A stretch of DNA of 64,000 bases from Apodospora peruviana (taxonomy: Eukaryota; Ascomycota; Sordariomycetes; Sordariales; Lasiosphaeriaceae), in NCBI GenBank assembly GCA_033439685.1, contig JAUEDM010000007.1, positions 1,860,001 through 1,924,000 of the forward strand, written 5' to 3'. The position numbers and the translations under genes are program-made. Below are positions 22,379 to 34,125 of the stretch, in pieces; position 1 is the first letter of the stretch; each line of letters begins with the position of its first letter. Under the pieces are notes generated by a model. It made no database searches. It was not told the DNA's origin and saw only the letters and a program-made list of their open reading frames with translations.

Positions 22379-23844
22379 ATGAGCACCGCGATTGCCATGG
22401 CCCCTTCACCGGCACCTCACGACAGGTCATCTTTCGGCGCCGATTTGTCTGCGCCTCCGCCTGCGCCCGCCCTCACATCCCCCTCGCTGCAGCGGACGGC
22501 AGCCGTACCACCACCTCCCCAATTGTCGGCAACCCCGAATGCGCCAGGTCCCCGATCCGGCAGTGGCAGTCCCAAAGGTGCCAGTGCGACCAGCGCACAC
22601 AAGTCATCTCCCCCCAGCGCGTAAGTAATATTTCCCTTCAATCGTCCCATTTCCATCCATCCAATTTTTGTTTACCCGACAAAACAGCCAGCGCGGGACT
22701 AATCAATTCTGCTTTCTTTTCGCTCCGCAGTTCCCGAGATGCCCGCCATCCCCCGAAAATCATCGTAAAGAAAGAACCCGGCTCGCCCGATCTGGCGACC
22801 GCCCGGCGTCGACCGGGGCGGCTGGATCTATCCAAGAACACACCCACCTCCGGCTCCCCTGCAACCGCGCGTGGACCGCTGACAGCTGGCGGAGGTCTTG
22901 GTATCCAGGAAGTGGGTCTCGCGTGTCTGTCGCCAGGATTTGTTACCCAGGATCCCGTAATGAAGGAGCAATTGCAGCGCAGCATGAGTGTGAGGGAACA
23001 CCAGAGGATGATCATCGAGGCGAGGTTACAGCAGCAATCAGCAAAGGGCGACGGCCCAGATCATAGAGAAAAGGAAGGCATGGGCAACTTCGGCGTCAAG
23101 ACACCTGGTCTGTCGCGCAAGCGCGGTGCTCCTCCGGGTCTCAGCATCGTCGCGCCATCGCACGAGCAGTTTGCCAACGAGCGGGTCATCCAATCCGCGC
23201 CGCTCGGCCACACGTTCACAGGGCGACACAACCCGCACCCGTTAACGCGGCACATTACGAATCAGCCTTCCAACCTTGCCAGCACATCGCACATCCACCA
23301 CGTGCCGGCAAATCAGACACAGAACCGACTCCCTCCGATTGCCGATGTGTTCGGCCAAGGTCTCTCCGGTCATCCGGACAACAGTGGTCATCAAATGTAC
23401 CAGAACCAGAGCCGCGGCGCCCCGCTAGCGTCCCCTCATCACCCGCCACCACTCCCTCCCCAAGCGCCGACGTCGGGACGGCCCAGGGAGAGGGAATACA
23501 AATCCGCAGAAGAGGCACAGGCCGAGCTGGCCGGTGGACGCCCCGACTTACTACCGAAGTTAGTACACTACGGTGGCCACCAACCCCCCACCCCGCCGTC
23601 TCCGGGAGCGCACTACGCGCAACCAAGACCGCTCGCTGACGCCGACCGGAGTGCCAGCGCGAGCAAGCGGAGGACTCGAGCGGAGTATGAGGAGGGGGGC
23701 AGCCCGCCGCTGGGCAACGGTCGGCCTGCGCAGAGGAGAGGATTGCCCTTTGGCGAGGGTCGGGATAGCCCAGAAACGATAAAGGCCAAGAGGGACAAAT
23801 TCCTCAAGCTCTGCGAGGAGGCATGGGATCTTTTCCATTCGTGA
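22379..23844 (+). CDS. Uncharacterised proline/serine-rich, probably nuclear protein
   Basis: Two exons, 22379-22620 and 22731-23844, phase 2, 451 residues; the intron is 110 nt with GTAAGT and CCGCAG. I recognise no named domain. Residues 1-80 are rich in P, S and A. At 93-100 VKKEPGSP fits the phosphorylation-dependent SUMO motif psi-K-x-E-x-x-S-P exactly. Two segments look ordered and are the best candidates for a conserved function: IQEVGLACLSPGFVTQD running into REHQRMIIEARLQ at about residues 140-185, and the C-terminal helix RDKFLKLCEEAWDLFHS. The middle is disordered, rich in H, P, Q and N, with a basic stretch (SKRRTR) near 370. This layout suggests a transcriptional or chromatin regulator, but that is inference. 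The ATG at 22379 is the first in-frame one. Confidence 0.8.
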
Positions 23845-24707
23845 TTTTATCTTCTCCGGTCATATATTTGCCTGGGCTGGATGGCTTAAAGTATCTTTCA
23901 TCTCTCTCTGTCTTGCGGGGAAGGGCTTAATGTCTTATGTTTTGTGAGTGATTCTGACGGACAGATGGATGGATGGAAGGATTTTTGTTTTGTTGATGCT
24001 ATACTCCACAAAGATTCGATCTCTTTCTCGCGTTGATAATCCGCTGCCACATGAACGACGATTCGTTGGCCGCCCGCTTTTGATTTCTCTTAGTCGATTT
24101 CAAATATGCTGCGGGTAAGGGGCAGCTCTCAACTGTATACCACAGCGGCAGTTTATATCTTTTTATTTTTTACCGTTCTTGGAACTTTCCAGGGGTTTGT
24201 TGCTTGGTTTATATTCGGGTTGGTCTTTTTTGGGTTAGTCTAGTTGAGCTGGTGAGGAGGGATGGATGAGTGTGTATGGAACGATGGACGGATGGAACGG
24301 CAGGATTGTATTTTTTTTTCTTGATGCTGGTGCTGGCTGGGGTGCTGTGACGGCGTGATAGGCGTAAAATATGAGTCAGTTCCCTTGTTCACATGAATCT
24401 CTCCGTTATATGCCTGCCTGTCTTCTGCGAATTAGAATCACCCTCTTCTGAATCTCCGTACCTTGCCAGGGCTATAAAAATTGAACGCTGACCAGGAGTG
24501 TGTGTGCCATCACTATGACGAATTGCCTTTCATCTATCCCGTGTCTTCTTGGTCATGTTCTGCTTGTGTGTATGTATATCTCCTGTAGACTTGCCGCCTT
24601 GGCTGACCTGACCGCCTGATGTGTGCTTGCATATGTATGGAATAGTAACTGGTTACCTTCCACGAGGGCTGGCCGGCCGGATGTGAGCACAAATACGCAA
24701 AAAATGG

Positions 24708-24723
24708 TTAGGTAGGTAGGTAG
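24708..24723. repeat. TAGG/GGTA microsatellite
   Basis: Four copies of a TAGG unit (TTAGGTAGGTAGGTAG). It is one of about ten intergenic copies of GGTAGGTA/TACCTACC-type motifs in this window. Confidence 0.7.
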
Positions 24724-26135
24724 ATGAGTAGGATATGTAAGTATATGAGAGCTATCGCTCCGAGGCCGGGTGAACAAGAAATGTGCCTATCCATCTAGAC
24801 TTCTAGAAATAGGCGGTCAGAGGTCTGCCTGTACGGGAGGATAGTCAGTATCCTGTTCGGTTTGAAATTCTTTACGTGATACCTATGTACCTAGTTACCT
24901 AAGGTAGTCAGTTCCTAGTTCGTCTGGTGTCTGGTGTCATCCTATTTCTTGGCGGGTATCTCGCTCGAATCTTTCCTTCCGTACTGTATGAGGATGTTGC
25001 GTTATATCTCCACGCCTGCCAAGTTTTCTTCTCCTTTTTTCACACCTCTTATAATTCCCTATCCCCTTTCTTTGATATTATAACACTCAACAACAGTTCA
25101 TAAACTTTCTTTTCGCTCGTCGCTCCAGTTAACCATCAAAGAAACCGATATCGAGGACAGAGATCACTAACCTAGCCAGCCACGGATAAATACCCCCAAT
25201 CCCGGTTACACTTACCTGGGTCTTGACGATGATACGAAACTGAAGATAGTATGGTTAAAAGGCTTTTCATGTTGCCGGTTATACTTGATCGATAAGATAT
25301 TATACGATGCAGATGCTTTGTAAAATACTGTCTGTCTACTGCTGGATAGTAAGCGTTCCTCTCTGTCTCTCTCTCCCTCCGCCCTTCTTCTCCTTTTCAA
25401 TTTTCTGTGTTTAAAAACACAGGAAACAGTGTCTGCCACACCAACAATGACCTTCCTTCCTGGAAGATTTCATAACGACCTACCTAGGGAACTACCACCC
25501 CAATAGGCCATCATGACCAACTATCGTCTTTGAGCGAGCAATTATCCGCCATCCCCTATCCGTAAATGAATCGATCGTCAACCTTCTTTCTACATAATGA
25601 TAGCAACCAACTCAACCACGTACCATACCCCGTCATCATCATCTACTAACATGAATCCGTCCCGTCAGCTATGTCAAATCTATTTCATCTCTCCCGCCGC
25701 CACCCTAAGCTCCGAACCACCCTTCTCCCAATCCTCAAAAGAACGGACGACCGGTAATTACCTTAGTTCGAAAAAAGGACGAATAACCACCAACAACCAT
25801 CCATCCATATATGACAGAGAATTAAACGATCGGTCGGTTAAGTCAAGTATGTAAAAGTGCAGGAAGTATGCCGCAGCGGTGAACGATAAAAACATATTAA
25901 CCACCCATAAGCGCTTGACGTGACGGAAGGGATGAACATAAAATAAGACAAAAAAGCAAGGCTAGTCCCTCCAAACGTGAACTTTGAACGAGAGATTTCA
26001 TAACCAGACAACCACCCACCACCACCCGTACACTAAGAATGGCAATCAACAAAGGGAGATACGAGGACGAGAAACGGAAAGAATTACGGGATGGGAAGAA
26101 GAATACTAGAAAATGCAAGTTTACTGGTGTTCCAG

Positions 26136-26152
26136 AAAAAAAAAAAAAAAAA
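26136..26152. repeat. A17 homopolymer
   Basis: Seventeen adenines in a row in the convergent spacer, about 600 bp beyond the HAL4-like stop codon. No retrotransposon sequence precedes it, so a LINE/SINE tail is not supported. Confidence 0.8.
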
Positions 26153-26731
26153 CTCCTATGCTGACCGTGGAAAAATATAAAACACAAAGGAAAAGATAAG
26201 ATCAGTAGAAAGAGTCTTCAATGTATGTTTTTTTTTCTCTTGATCCGTTAAAGAACAACATGAACCCTCATCTCTTGCGTTGTCATTGGCATTGGCATTT
26301 GTCTCATGTAAGTTCTTGGAAAAGGGGGCAAGAGAAGTAAACAAAATGAACACAGACACACCACGAGACAAAGAGTGTCAAGACTCGCTTCTCCACCGCT
26401 CCAACCTCCAACCTCCATCATCCACCCACCCATCCACTCAGCCGAGCCCCGTCCAACGCAAGCCCGCTTCATATGACCCGGATTCATGCTCAGCTACCCG
26501 GCTACCCAGCTAACCGACTGGCCGCCGTTGATCCACCAAGAAATGTCTGCGTATATGTGAGTCTGTCGTATGTCTGCCGTGTGTAGTTGTATACGTCTCT
26601 TCCTGTTAGCGTCGTTGGTAAGATAACGTAGTAGCCAATTTATCGTTCCTCCCCCTCCCCCCCGCATCTTCCAAAGATCATCAACAATTCTGTCCGCCAG
26701 ACGAGGGTGACCTCGCCCGACGGAACACGTG

Positions 26732-28353
26732 TTAAAGCCCTTCTTCACCAGCCTTGCAAAGTTTTATCTCTCGGCCCCACTCCGACTTAAGTACCTGCGA
26801 GGCTGTGATCCTGCGTGATGGATTTGGGTCCAAAATCGAGTAAATCACGTTTCTACAGCGAGCCTGTCTGGGTGTTAGATCATCTGCTTCTGTCCTGTCC
26901 GATCACGGGTTTGAGGTGTGCCACGTACCCTGTGTAATGACTCAATCGGTCCGTATCCCTCTTCGTCTCGACGCCCTTCAAGATACCGGGCATAGAACTC
27001 GTCCTCGTCTCTCCTCGCCACCTTCCACAGGTGACGACCGGTTCGCATGGCCATGTATATGACACCGCATGCCCAGACGTCAACGGCGCGGGCATCAAAC
27101 TCCTTATCGACGTACTCCTCCGGGGCGATGTACGGAGCTGATCCGCACAGTCCCGACACCATGTGGGCGTCGTTCTCCCAGGCCATACGGAAACACTCGC
27201 CATTTCCAAAGTCGGTGATCTTGAGGCCGCCACGCATCGTCAATAGCAGATTCTCGGGCTTCAAGTCCCGATGTGCCACGCCCATCTCATGCATATACTC
27301 GACTCCGCGCATCATCTGCTTGAAAAAGCAATCTGCTTCTGAGACCTCGAGCTTTCCCGCTGAAAGAATGAGGGTATATAGGTCGCCACCCGCACAAAAC
27401 TCCATCACCTCGCAGTAGTCACCCTTCGAGTCCTTCAGCAAGTCCAGGGTGTGAATGACGTTTGGATGCCTGAGCGACGAAGAAATGCAGAACTCGGCCG
27501 TGAGGCGCTTGCTGTATTTCTTCTCCGTCTCCTCGGGCCTGCGACGAAACTCCTTGACGGCGAACAGCTTTTCTCCCCCACCAGTTTCATTTTTCTTGTG
27601 GGATATCCTCACAATACCGAAGGCGCCTCGCCCCACAACCTCCTGACACTTGCCATACTTCTCCACAAGGCTGACCGACGTATTAGGAGCGGGTTTCTTT
27701 TCTGATGGCATGCCGTCCTTCTCCTGCTTGAGAGTGTCGACCCAGCTCGAGACCAGTGAGAGGTCGTTTTCCGCGACCTGCTCCGGCTTCTTCCCGAGGA
27801 GAGATTTGATCATGTCCGTGAGCTTCTCCTGGCGACGACTCGATCTCAGGTGGTGCTCATGGCCGCCGGGGGCAGTTGTAAGGAGCTCGAAGCGCTGGTG
27901 TGGAACGTCCTTGCCGTTGGCCATCTTGGCCTTGTTGGCCGCGACGGCAGCCTTCTCGGACAGCACTTCGGTGGTGGACGGCTTGCGCTGCGGGGTGGCG
28001 GGCTTGACGGCGGGCGATGATGTTGCACTTTGCGTGGGCGTGGTTTTTCCTACTTCCGAGGCGGGCTTCTTCTGTGCTGCTGCTACTGCGGCGGCGGCGG
28101 CTGCTTCGGCGGCAGCAGCGGCAATGGCAGCACGATGAGATGCATCTTTTGTCGAGAACATGCGCGTCAACCGGTCCTTTACCGACCCCTTGTCGGCCGG
28201 CTTCGGCAGTTGCTCGACAGCGCCGGTTGGCACAGGCTGGCCATTCTGAGCAGCAAGATTGGGTGACCTGGAGGGTAACTCGACTGACTTGATCGACGAT
28301 GGCTGCGATGGGCGCTGGGAGGAGGACGACTTTGCGTCCGAAACGCTCGCCAT
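26732..28353 (-). CDS. HAL4/SAT4-type serine/threonine protein kinase
   Basis: Two exons, 28353-26929 and 26863-26732, phase 0, 518 residues. The Hal4/Sat4 and Hal5 kinases of yeast stabilise the Trk1 potassium transporter and other plasma-membrane permeases; filamentous fungi have relatives of this NPR/HAL group. Residues 1-230 are disordered with an alanine run (about 77-93). The kinase domain starts near 232 and is complete: glycine loop GRGAFG 241-246, lysine K267 in FAVKEF, catalytic HRDLKPEN 361-368 (D363), DFG 381-383, and an APEE site at 410-413. The 65-nt intron splits the final lobe; exon 2 supplies the closing helices (RCRNVIYSILDPNPSRRITA) and a tail ending CKAGEEGL. The first ATG at 28353 is used; upstream in-frame sequence has no ATG. 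The group assignment is good; the exact paralogue is not certain. Confidence 0.88.
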
Positions 28354-29400
28354 GTTAGGTGTTGAGGGTAAACCTCTAGGGTGCAATTGAGGGGAAACTG
28401 GGGAGAGTCGTGGGAGGTTGCTGGGGTTCGCGGTCGTCGGCGGTGGTGTCACAGGTCAGCAATGCAAGCAGGCTTGGGGGTCCAACTTGGCAAGTCTCAA
28501 TATGAACTGCGCTTATGCAAGCAACAGCGATTGCGGCGGCGAGGGCGCCTTCAGCGAGTGGGCAGAGCCGCCCGGAGATCGTTTGCGACGCTCAAAACCG
28601 CGGCGTTTTGTCGAGGTGATGGCCTCAATTCTCTCTTGCGAGGAAGATGTTGATATTTGATTTCCACCGGCGAGAGGGTGGACTGCTCCGAAGGCGAAAC
28701 AAAAATTCGAAATTTGTATATTAGGCTGGGCGGAGCGGAGTGCGGTGTGTTTGCCGATAGTAAACCGTACTGAATACCTAATGGATTTCGCGTGTGCGAA
28801 GTGAATCCTGGAACCTTGCCCCAGATGACGATGTCAGTCCCTCGGCGCGGCAATGCCCTCCCTGTCTTATTATTCTTGTCGCTATGGGCCGCTGTCCGCT
28901 GACAGCCTGCCACTACAAAAGGGTGGCAAGTAGCGAAAAGTAGCCGGCCGTTGGGGACTCTCGCTGTGAATGGTTGCTTGCGGTTGGCCTGGAGGCTGCG
29001 CAAGTGGAGCTCGAGGTTTGTTTGGATGGAGGGCCAGAGGGGTAGAGACTAAGGTAGGTTTCTAGATGGAGTTGAGAGTGGTTTGGTAATTGATTTTGCT
29101 TGGACGGTGGATGGGTACGTGCCCGTGGACCCAAGCGGTCGAGGGCAGAAGGACCAATTCTATGAAGAGAATAAAGACAGCAGCAAGTGGGAAGGATTGG
29201 CACAGCCCATGGCGGACGTAACCGGATGATAAATACTCCAAATGGTGGCAGAAGAACTTGAACCTATTGGGTGCGCACCCAGTGACGCTTTTGCCTTTAA
29301 ACCCTCGAGATTCTTCCATACGGTTACGCTGTCCTTAAGTAATACACTTCTTTTTCTTTCTTTTCACATTCGGCTTAGATTTACAGCTTCGAAGTCAAGC

Positions 29401-29438
29401 CGGTTGGTTGGTTGATTGGATGGATGGACGGATCGATG
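29401..29438. repeat. GGTT/GGAT simple repeat tract
   Basis: GGTTGGTTGGTTGATT is followed by GGATGGATGGACGGAT, two related tetranucleotide arrays back to back, about 1.05 kb upstream of the HAL4-like start codon. Confidence 0.75.
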
Positions 29439-29832
29439 AGGGCTGAGGGGCCAGCCCTGGCGATACTGAGCCATCGCGGAGTCTGCTGCAGGATACTTGA
29501 GTGCAAAACATTGGACCGAGTTCTTTTTCCGTGCTTTGTTCGGTGGCGGCCCGCCCATCGCATTCAGGACCACATCAGAACCTATCCCCGCCTGTATCGA
29601 AGACAAAGTTTCGGGCCAGCTGAGCTGCTTTCCAAACTCTCGGTTCCACGTTCCATCAAACCCATCTTCCAGGTTGATGGCCAGAGAGAGAGGTGAGACA
29701 CCTCCCACAATGGGCACCGAAACACGGCTCTTGACCGTTCCTTTGCTGACACTGGGCCGAAGGTCAGTTGGAAGCCGTCCGGAAGCCACCTGGAAGGTAC
29801 CCAGACCTTGTTCGACCGATTGTTGGTGGATT

Positions 29833-29867
29833 CACTGGATTGACCCTTGCCTCTGGTCAATCCAGTG
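29833..29867. repeat. Perfect 13-bp inverted repeat with 9-nt loop
   Basis: The arms are CACTGGATTGACC (29833-29845) and its exact complement GGTCAATCCAGTG (29855-29867), with loop CTTGCCTCT. It lies about 1.5 kb upstream of the HAL4-like gene. It could form a hairpin in either strand's RNA or be a protein-binding palindrome. No terminal duplications mark it as a mobile element. Confidence 0.8.
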
Positions 29868-32800
29868 GCAGATTCGGACATCCAACACGGCAACCCCAAC
29901 TTTCAACCTTCAACAGCGGCAGCCACAGCAGAGCATCATTGACAAAGCAGGGAAGGGACAGCTCATCCAGATGTCTGCCCACACACAGCTGCACCTTTCT
30001 TTTGGTTCTTGCTGATAATTCTCGAGTTACCGGTAGGTCTCAACGTTACCTACATGTCGCCAATGCACCTGCACTCAATCCCGGCCCCGCCTCTCCTCAT
30101 CTGCCAGTGCTTCTTCCCCCTTTTACTTCCAGTTCTGCCCCAAATCCACAAAGAGACAGCTGATGCGACTGCACCTCTGCATCTCCTCCCCTCTACCTAC
30201 GCACTCCTCGCTCCTACGGCAGGCATGATGCTCGCATGGATGCTTACCGGTAGGTGCGTTCATCAAGATTCGTAATCCAGCACGTCGATAATTAGTCGGA
30301 GCCGTGCAGCTGCTTTGTCCACCGACATCCAGCAGGTTATTGTTCAGGATGTATGAGGCATTTTCCTGCCTTTCGTCCTTACCCTTCACCAACAACAGCT
30401 GCGTGTGCGGTCTGGGTTGTCGTCTGGATGTCTTCCGCCTCTTCTCCATGCCGTGACCGCATCAATCTTGCCGACAGCAGCCCTCACGCAACGCCGACAG
30501 ACAACTATTGGTCGCTTGACGGGCCCCTGTCTTTCTCCCATCAGGTACCGAGTACCTGACCTATTTCATGTTGTCGAATATCAACCTGGAAGGACAGGGC
30601 ATCACAGACCACCACTTCCAATGATGTACATCTCAAGTAGAACAAATGTCGTGATGCGCACCCAGTTGCTCATATTCCGCAACGTACTCGGAACCCATCC
30701 GACGCGGCTAAGGGGCAATTCGATGTTGGGAATCTTGGCATCGCTCGTTGAGTGTTGCACGCAAACTCGATTCTCCCTTGTCTTATGTACTCGTTTCCTC
30801 CTGCCACAGCACCACCAAAGCTTCTTCCGCCGATGCACTTCAAAACCTCCTCGGTGCACCTTGAGGCAAGCAAGCATGAAATAGCTCTCTACTAACAAGG
30901 CTTGTACAAGCTGTCAGCAGCTACCCGAGAGGTTGACCGCTATGCCGTCAACAGGTCTTGTGCCGAATATTCGCCCCCATGACCCTCCTCTTATTGTCTC
31001 CAGTTGCGATCAACAATAGGCGAGTGCTTGTTGACCATATGGGTCGTTTCACAGTAGCCTTCCATTGGTTTTGGTTCAAAACTTCCGGGGCCCGGAATCG
31101 GAGAATATTCCGCCGTGTCAAACAATTTGGCTACCACATGCGTCCAACTTAGAGATTTCTCTTTAAAGATGCTATTGGTCACGATCCAGGACGATGGGAT
31201 GCTCGTCTCTGAAGCTCCCCTTGTCCGCTGCAAGCTGGCCTGCTTGCTCAAGCTGTCTTGTGCGAATATTCAGGTCGTGCGGAGACCAATAGCGGTCAAG
31301 GTACAGAGGGGAATGAGAGATTCTTATCTCCCGTCTCCTTGCCCTATGTTACCAATGTTGGTGAGCTTTTGGTGTGATCTGAGGTGAAGTCAGCCGTTGC
31401 ATCTTCGAGCATGTCACTGCACAACTTAGCTTCCACGACAGCTTTGCGGTGAACGACGGCAAGCCAGGCAGTTATTCACGCCATTGTCCCTTAAGTATTT
31501 GACAGGCCGTTTCCACTCTCCGCCGTCGAAGACGTTCACATGCGCTCGGACTTTCTCTTGTGGACGAGAGAAACCAGTCGAAATGGCGGGGCAGCTCCAG
31601 CGACTTACACACAGGTGAGGGGTATCCCCCTGCACCACAACGAGCGATCAAGTGGAATGACGATGAAACAAAAACTCGATGCTCCACACGTGGTGGGGAT
31701 TTGCGCAGTTTGACTGCCTCTTCCATAAATCCGTACAGACAGGTACCTACGTACCCCGATATGCAGAAGGGGTATGCGTGAGCTTTTCCACCTGCAAGAT
31801 AATAAGTGCATCCTGTAGAGTTGTACACGCATATCTGCAGATGCTGCTTGCAAGGTACCTACAGGCATGCCTTATGTATGGAAGGCTGTGGGAATCTATT
31901 GCGGCTGCATTGGCATCTGCCCGCGGAAAGCATGCTTTGGCTTCCGACTATCGGTCCTTTTTGTGGTCGATTCTTTTCATTTTGATCTTTTATCTTGACC
32001 TCCAAGTGTAGAACTGATTCTTCTGCGTACAGTACACGCATTCCATGTACTATATTCTATGTAGTATAATCGGTATTCCGTACGGAGATCTCAAACTCCT
32101 CATACCACAGAATCCGACTGAACATGATTTGAGTATCACGAAGCAAAATTGATACCTGGGCTTCAAAATGGAACAAGCAGCTCTTCGAAAGAAACGAAGC
32201 CCCACCTACAGGACTAGGCACGGGAGGCCTCCTAAAACATTTCGTGATATGTGGAGAGAAAAAAAAATATTCGTACAAACAAGCTTTGCCAAGACGGGGA
32301 GACGATCGAAGAGCCCTCTCACGAGAAAACGGGGTGCCGTCACTCGGCAAACGACGGGAGCGTTCTTGACGGGCAAGCAAGCCAGGAAACTTGCGGACCT
32401 CCAGCTACCTAACTTTGTCCGCAGACGAACCAACGATGGCTACCGACCGGTATATTCTTGAAAACATGAGGCATCTCGTAGAAACTTCTGAATTCTTCTT
32501 CCCGGAAAACAAAAAATGTTAATCTGACCGTGTTGGACTTGGTAGAAACCTACCTACCTTATTTACTTTACTTCGTTGGATCTGTACACAAGTAAAGGTA
32601 GACCAGCCGGGCCTTAAACTTGTAAAGTTTCCTCGTGGTGGTATTGAAGTAATTAAACCTGCTTGAGAGTTTGGGGTTACCAATTTGCCCCTGGCTGAGT
32701 AGTAGACCTAGTACGAATATCAGTTAGTGGGCGGTAGGTGGCAGATAACATCGTACGGCGGGCGTTTTAACTTACAAGAGCCTGTAGTGAATGTACCTGC

Positions 32801-33385
32801 TTAGGTCTACAATTCTTGCCCTCGTTGTAGATAGGTACCCAGACTCTGGACTACCAGTACTTACCATTCTACTAGCGGCACGTCCGAATGGTGGGATCGC
32901 TCGTCTTCAAGCGGTTCGTATACATACCTTCAAACTGCAACCCCAAAACCATTACAGCTCCTTCAACTCGAGTGAGATAGGTAAGGTAGGTAACACGCAG
33001 GTAATATTATCCCGAGTTAGACGCCCCTCTTGTCCGAACAAGCAACGGCAGCGGCAACATCCCTTTTCAAGATCTGGGCATATACTTATATGAGTTCGAC
33101 CCGCTTTTAAAGCAAACAGCTGAGTGGCCAGAGCAGTACTTAGATAGGTATGACAAAAGAATATAACACGCTTTTGTCCTTAAATACGAACCCAATAACA
33201 TACCACTTCCATAAAAGAAACCACAACAAAGATGTCTTAAATATCAAGTACTTAGCCCGTTCTCGGAATATATCGAGACGAGCCCGCAAACCCGCCCCTT
33301 TTCCTCCAACCCGAGAAAGTAAGAACAAGACGAGATGCAAAAATAATTAGTACCCGGGGTATGTAAAATCCGAAGTGTCGTCGGC

Positions 33386-34071
33386 TTACAGCCTCACACC
33401 ATCAACAGCAGGCGTCAATTCTTGCTGCTGCTCCTCCTCAGTATCCTTCTGCCCCTGCTGTGACATCTGAGCAACCAACTGGGCGAACCTTCCCAGTGGC
33501 GGCTTCTTTTCCTGTTCTTGTTCACTCCTCGGCGTCGTCTCGTTCTGCGACGAGCCCCCTCCCGCCCACTTAACATTCTCGTCGTCATCATCTGTCGTCC
33601 GGTAATGGCTCGAGCGGTTCAGTTTTGTGTGACATAGCGTCCCTCCCCCTGTGGTCCTGCCCCCTTTCCTACTCGTTGACCGCTTAATCCGCTCCACCTC
33701 GGCATCGAACGCCTGATCGTAAATGTCAAAGTCCACAGCAGTTGGCGAGTCAGCCACGGAATCTACCGGCGGCTGGTCCCCCGAGAAGTCGTCCACGCCG
33801 CCTGTCCCGATGCCGAGGTGCAACAGTTCGACGTTAGTCGGGTCATGTGCGTGGCCTTTATTTTCTCCCTGACTTGGCTGCTGTTGCTGATTCTCATTAT
33901 CATTGCGACTGCCGCGGCTATCACTCCAAACAGCGGTGGCCTTGATGAAATCCTCGCGCTCCTGGACGATTCTGGCGGCGTACTCCTCGGTAGACTCCTC
34001 CAGTTTCCTCTTCTTCTCCTCACCCACGGGAGAAGCGCGGGGTGTCGCATCGTCGTCAAATCTACTGGTGG

Positions 34072-34125
<54 letters not shown>

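Larger units (their letters stand above)
23845..26731. other. 2.9-kb convergent intergenic region
   Basis: This lies between the stop codons of the uncharacterised gene and the HAL4-like kinase. It is rich in GGAT/GGTA microsatellite-like tracts (for example GATGGATGGATGGAAGG near 23965) and homopolymers. No open frame exceeds about 100 codons and none reads as a protein. No RNA gene was recognised. Confidence 0.6.
28354..33385. other. 5.0-kb gene-free region between two kinases
   Basis: This is the upstream region of the HAL4-like gene and the downstream region of the CaMKK-like gene. Open frames reach 170 codons but lack protein character and overlap on both strands. It contains a GGTT/GGAT repeat tract (29401-29438), a perfect inverted repeat (29833-29867) and several GGTAC/TACCT palindromic motifs (for example AGGTACCTAC at 31741 and 31853). 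It may hold a long 5' leader or non-coding RNA; none is provable from sequence. Confidence 0.5.

Noticed and set aside
26136..26152. A17 as the tail of a retroelement
   Set aside because: No reverse-transcriptase remnants or target-site duplications flank it; a simple homopolymer is enough.
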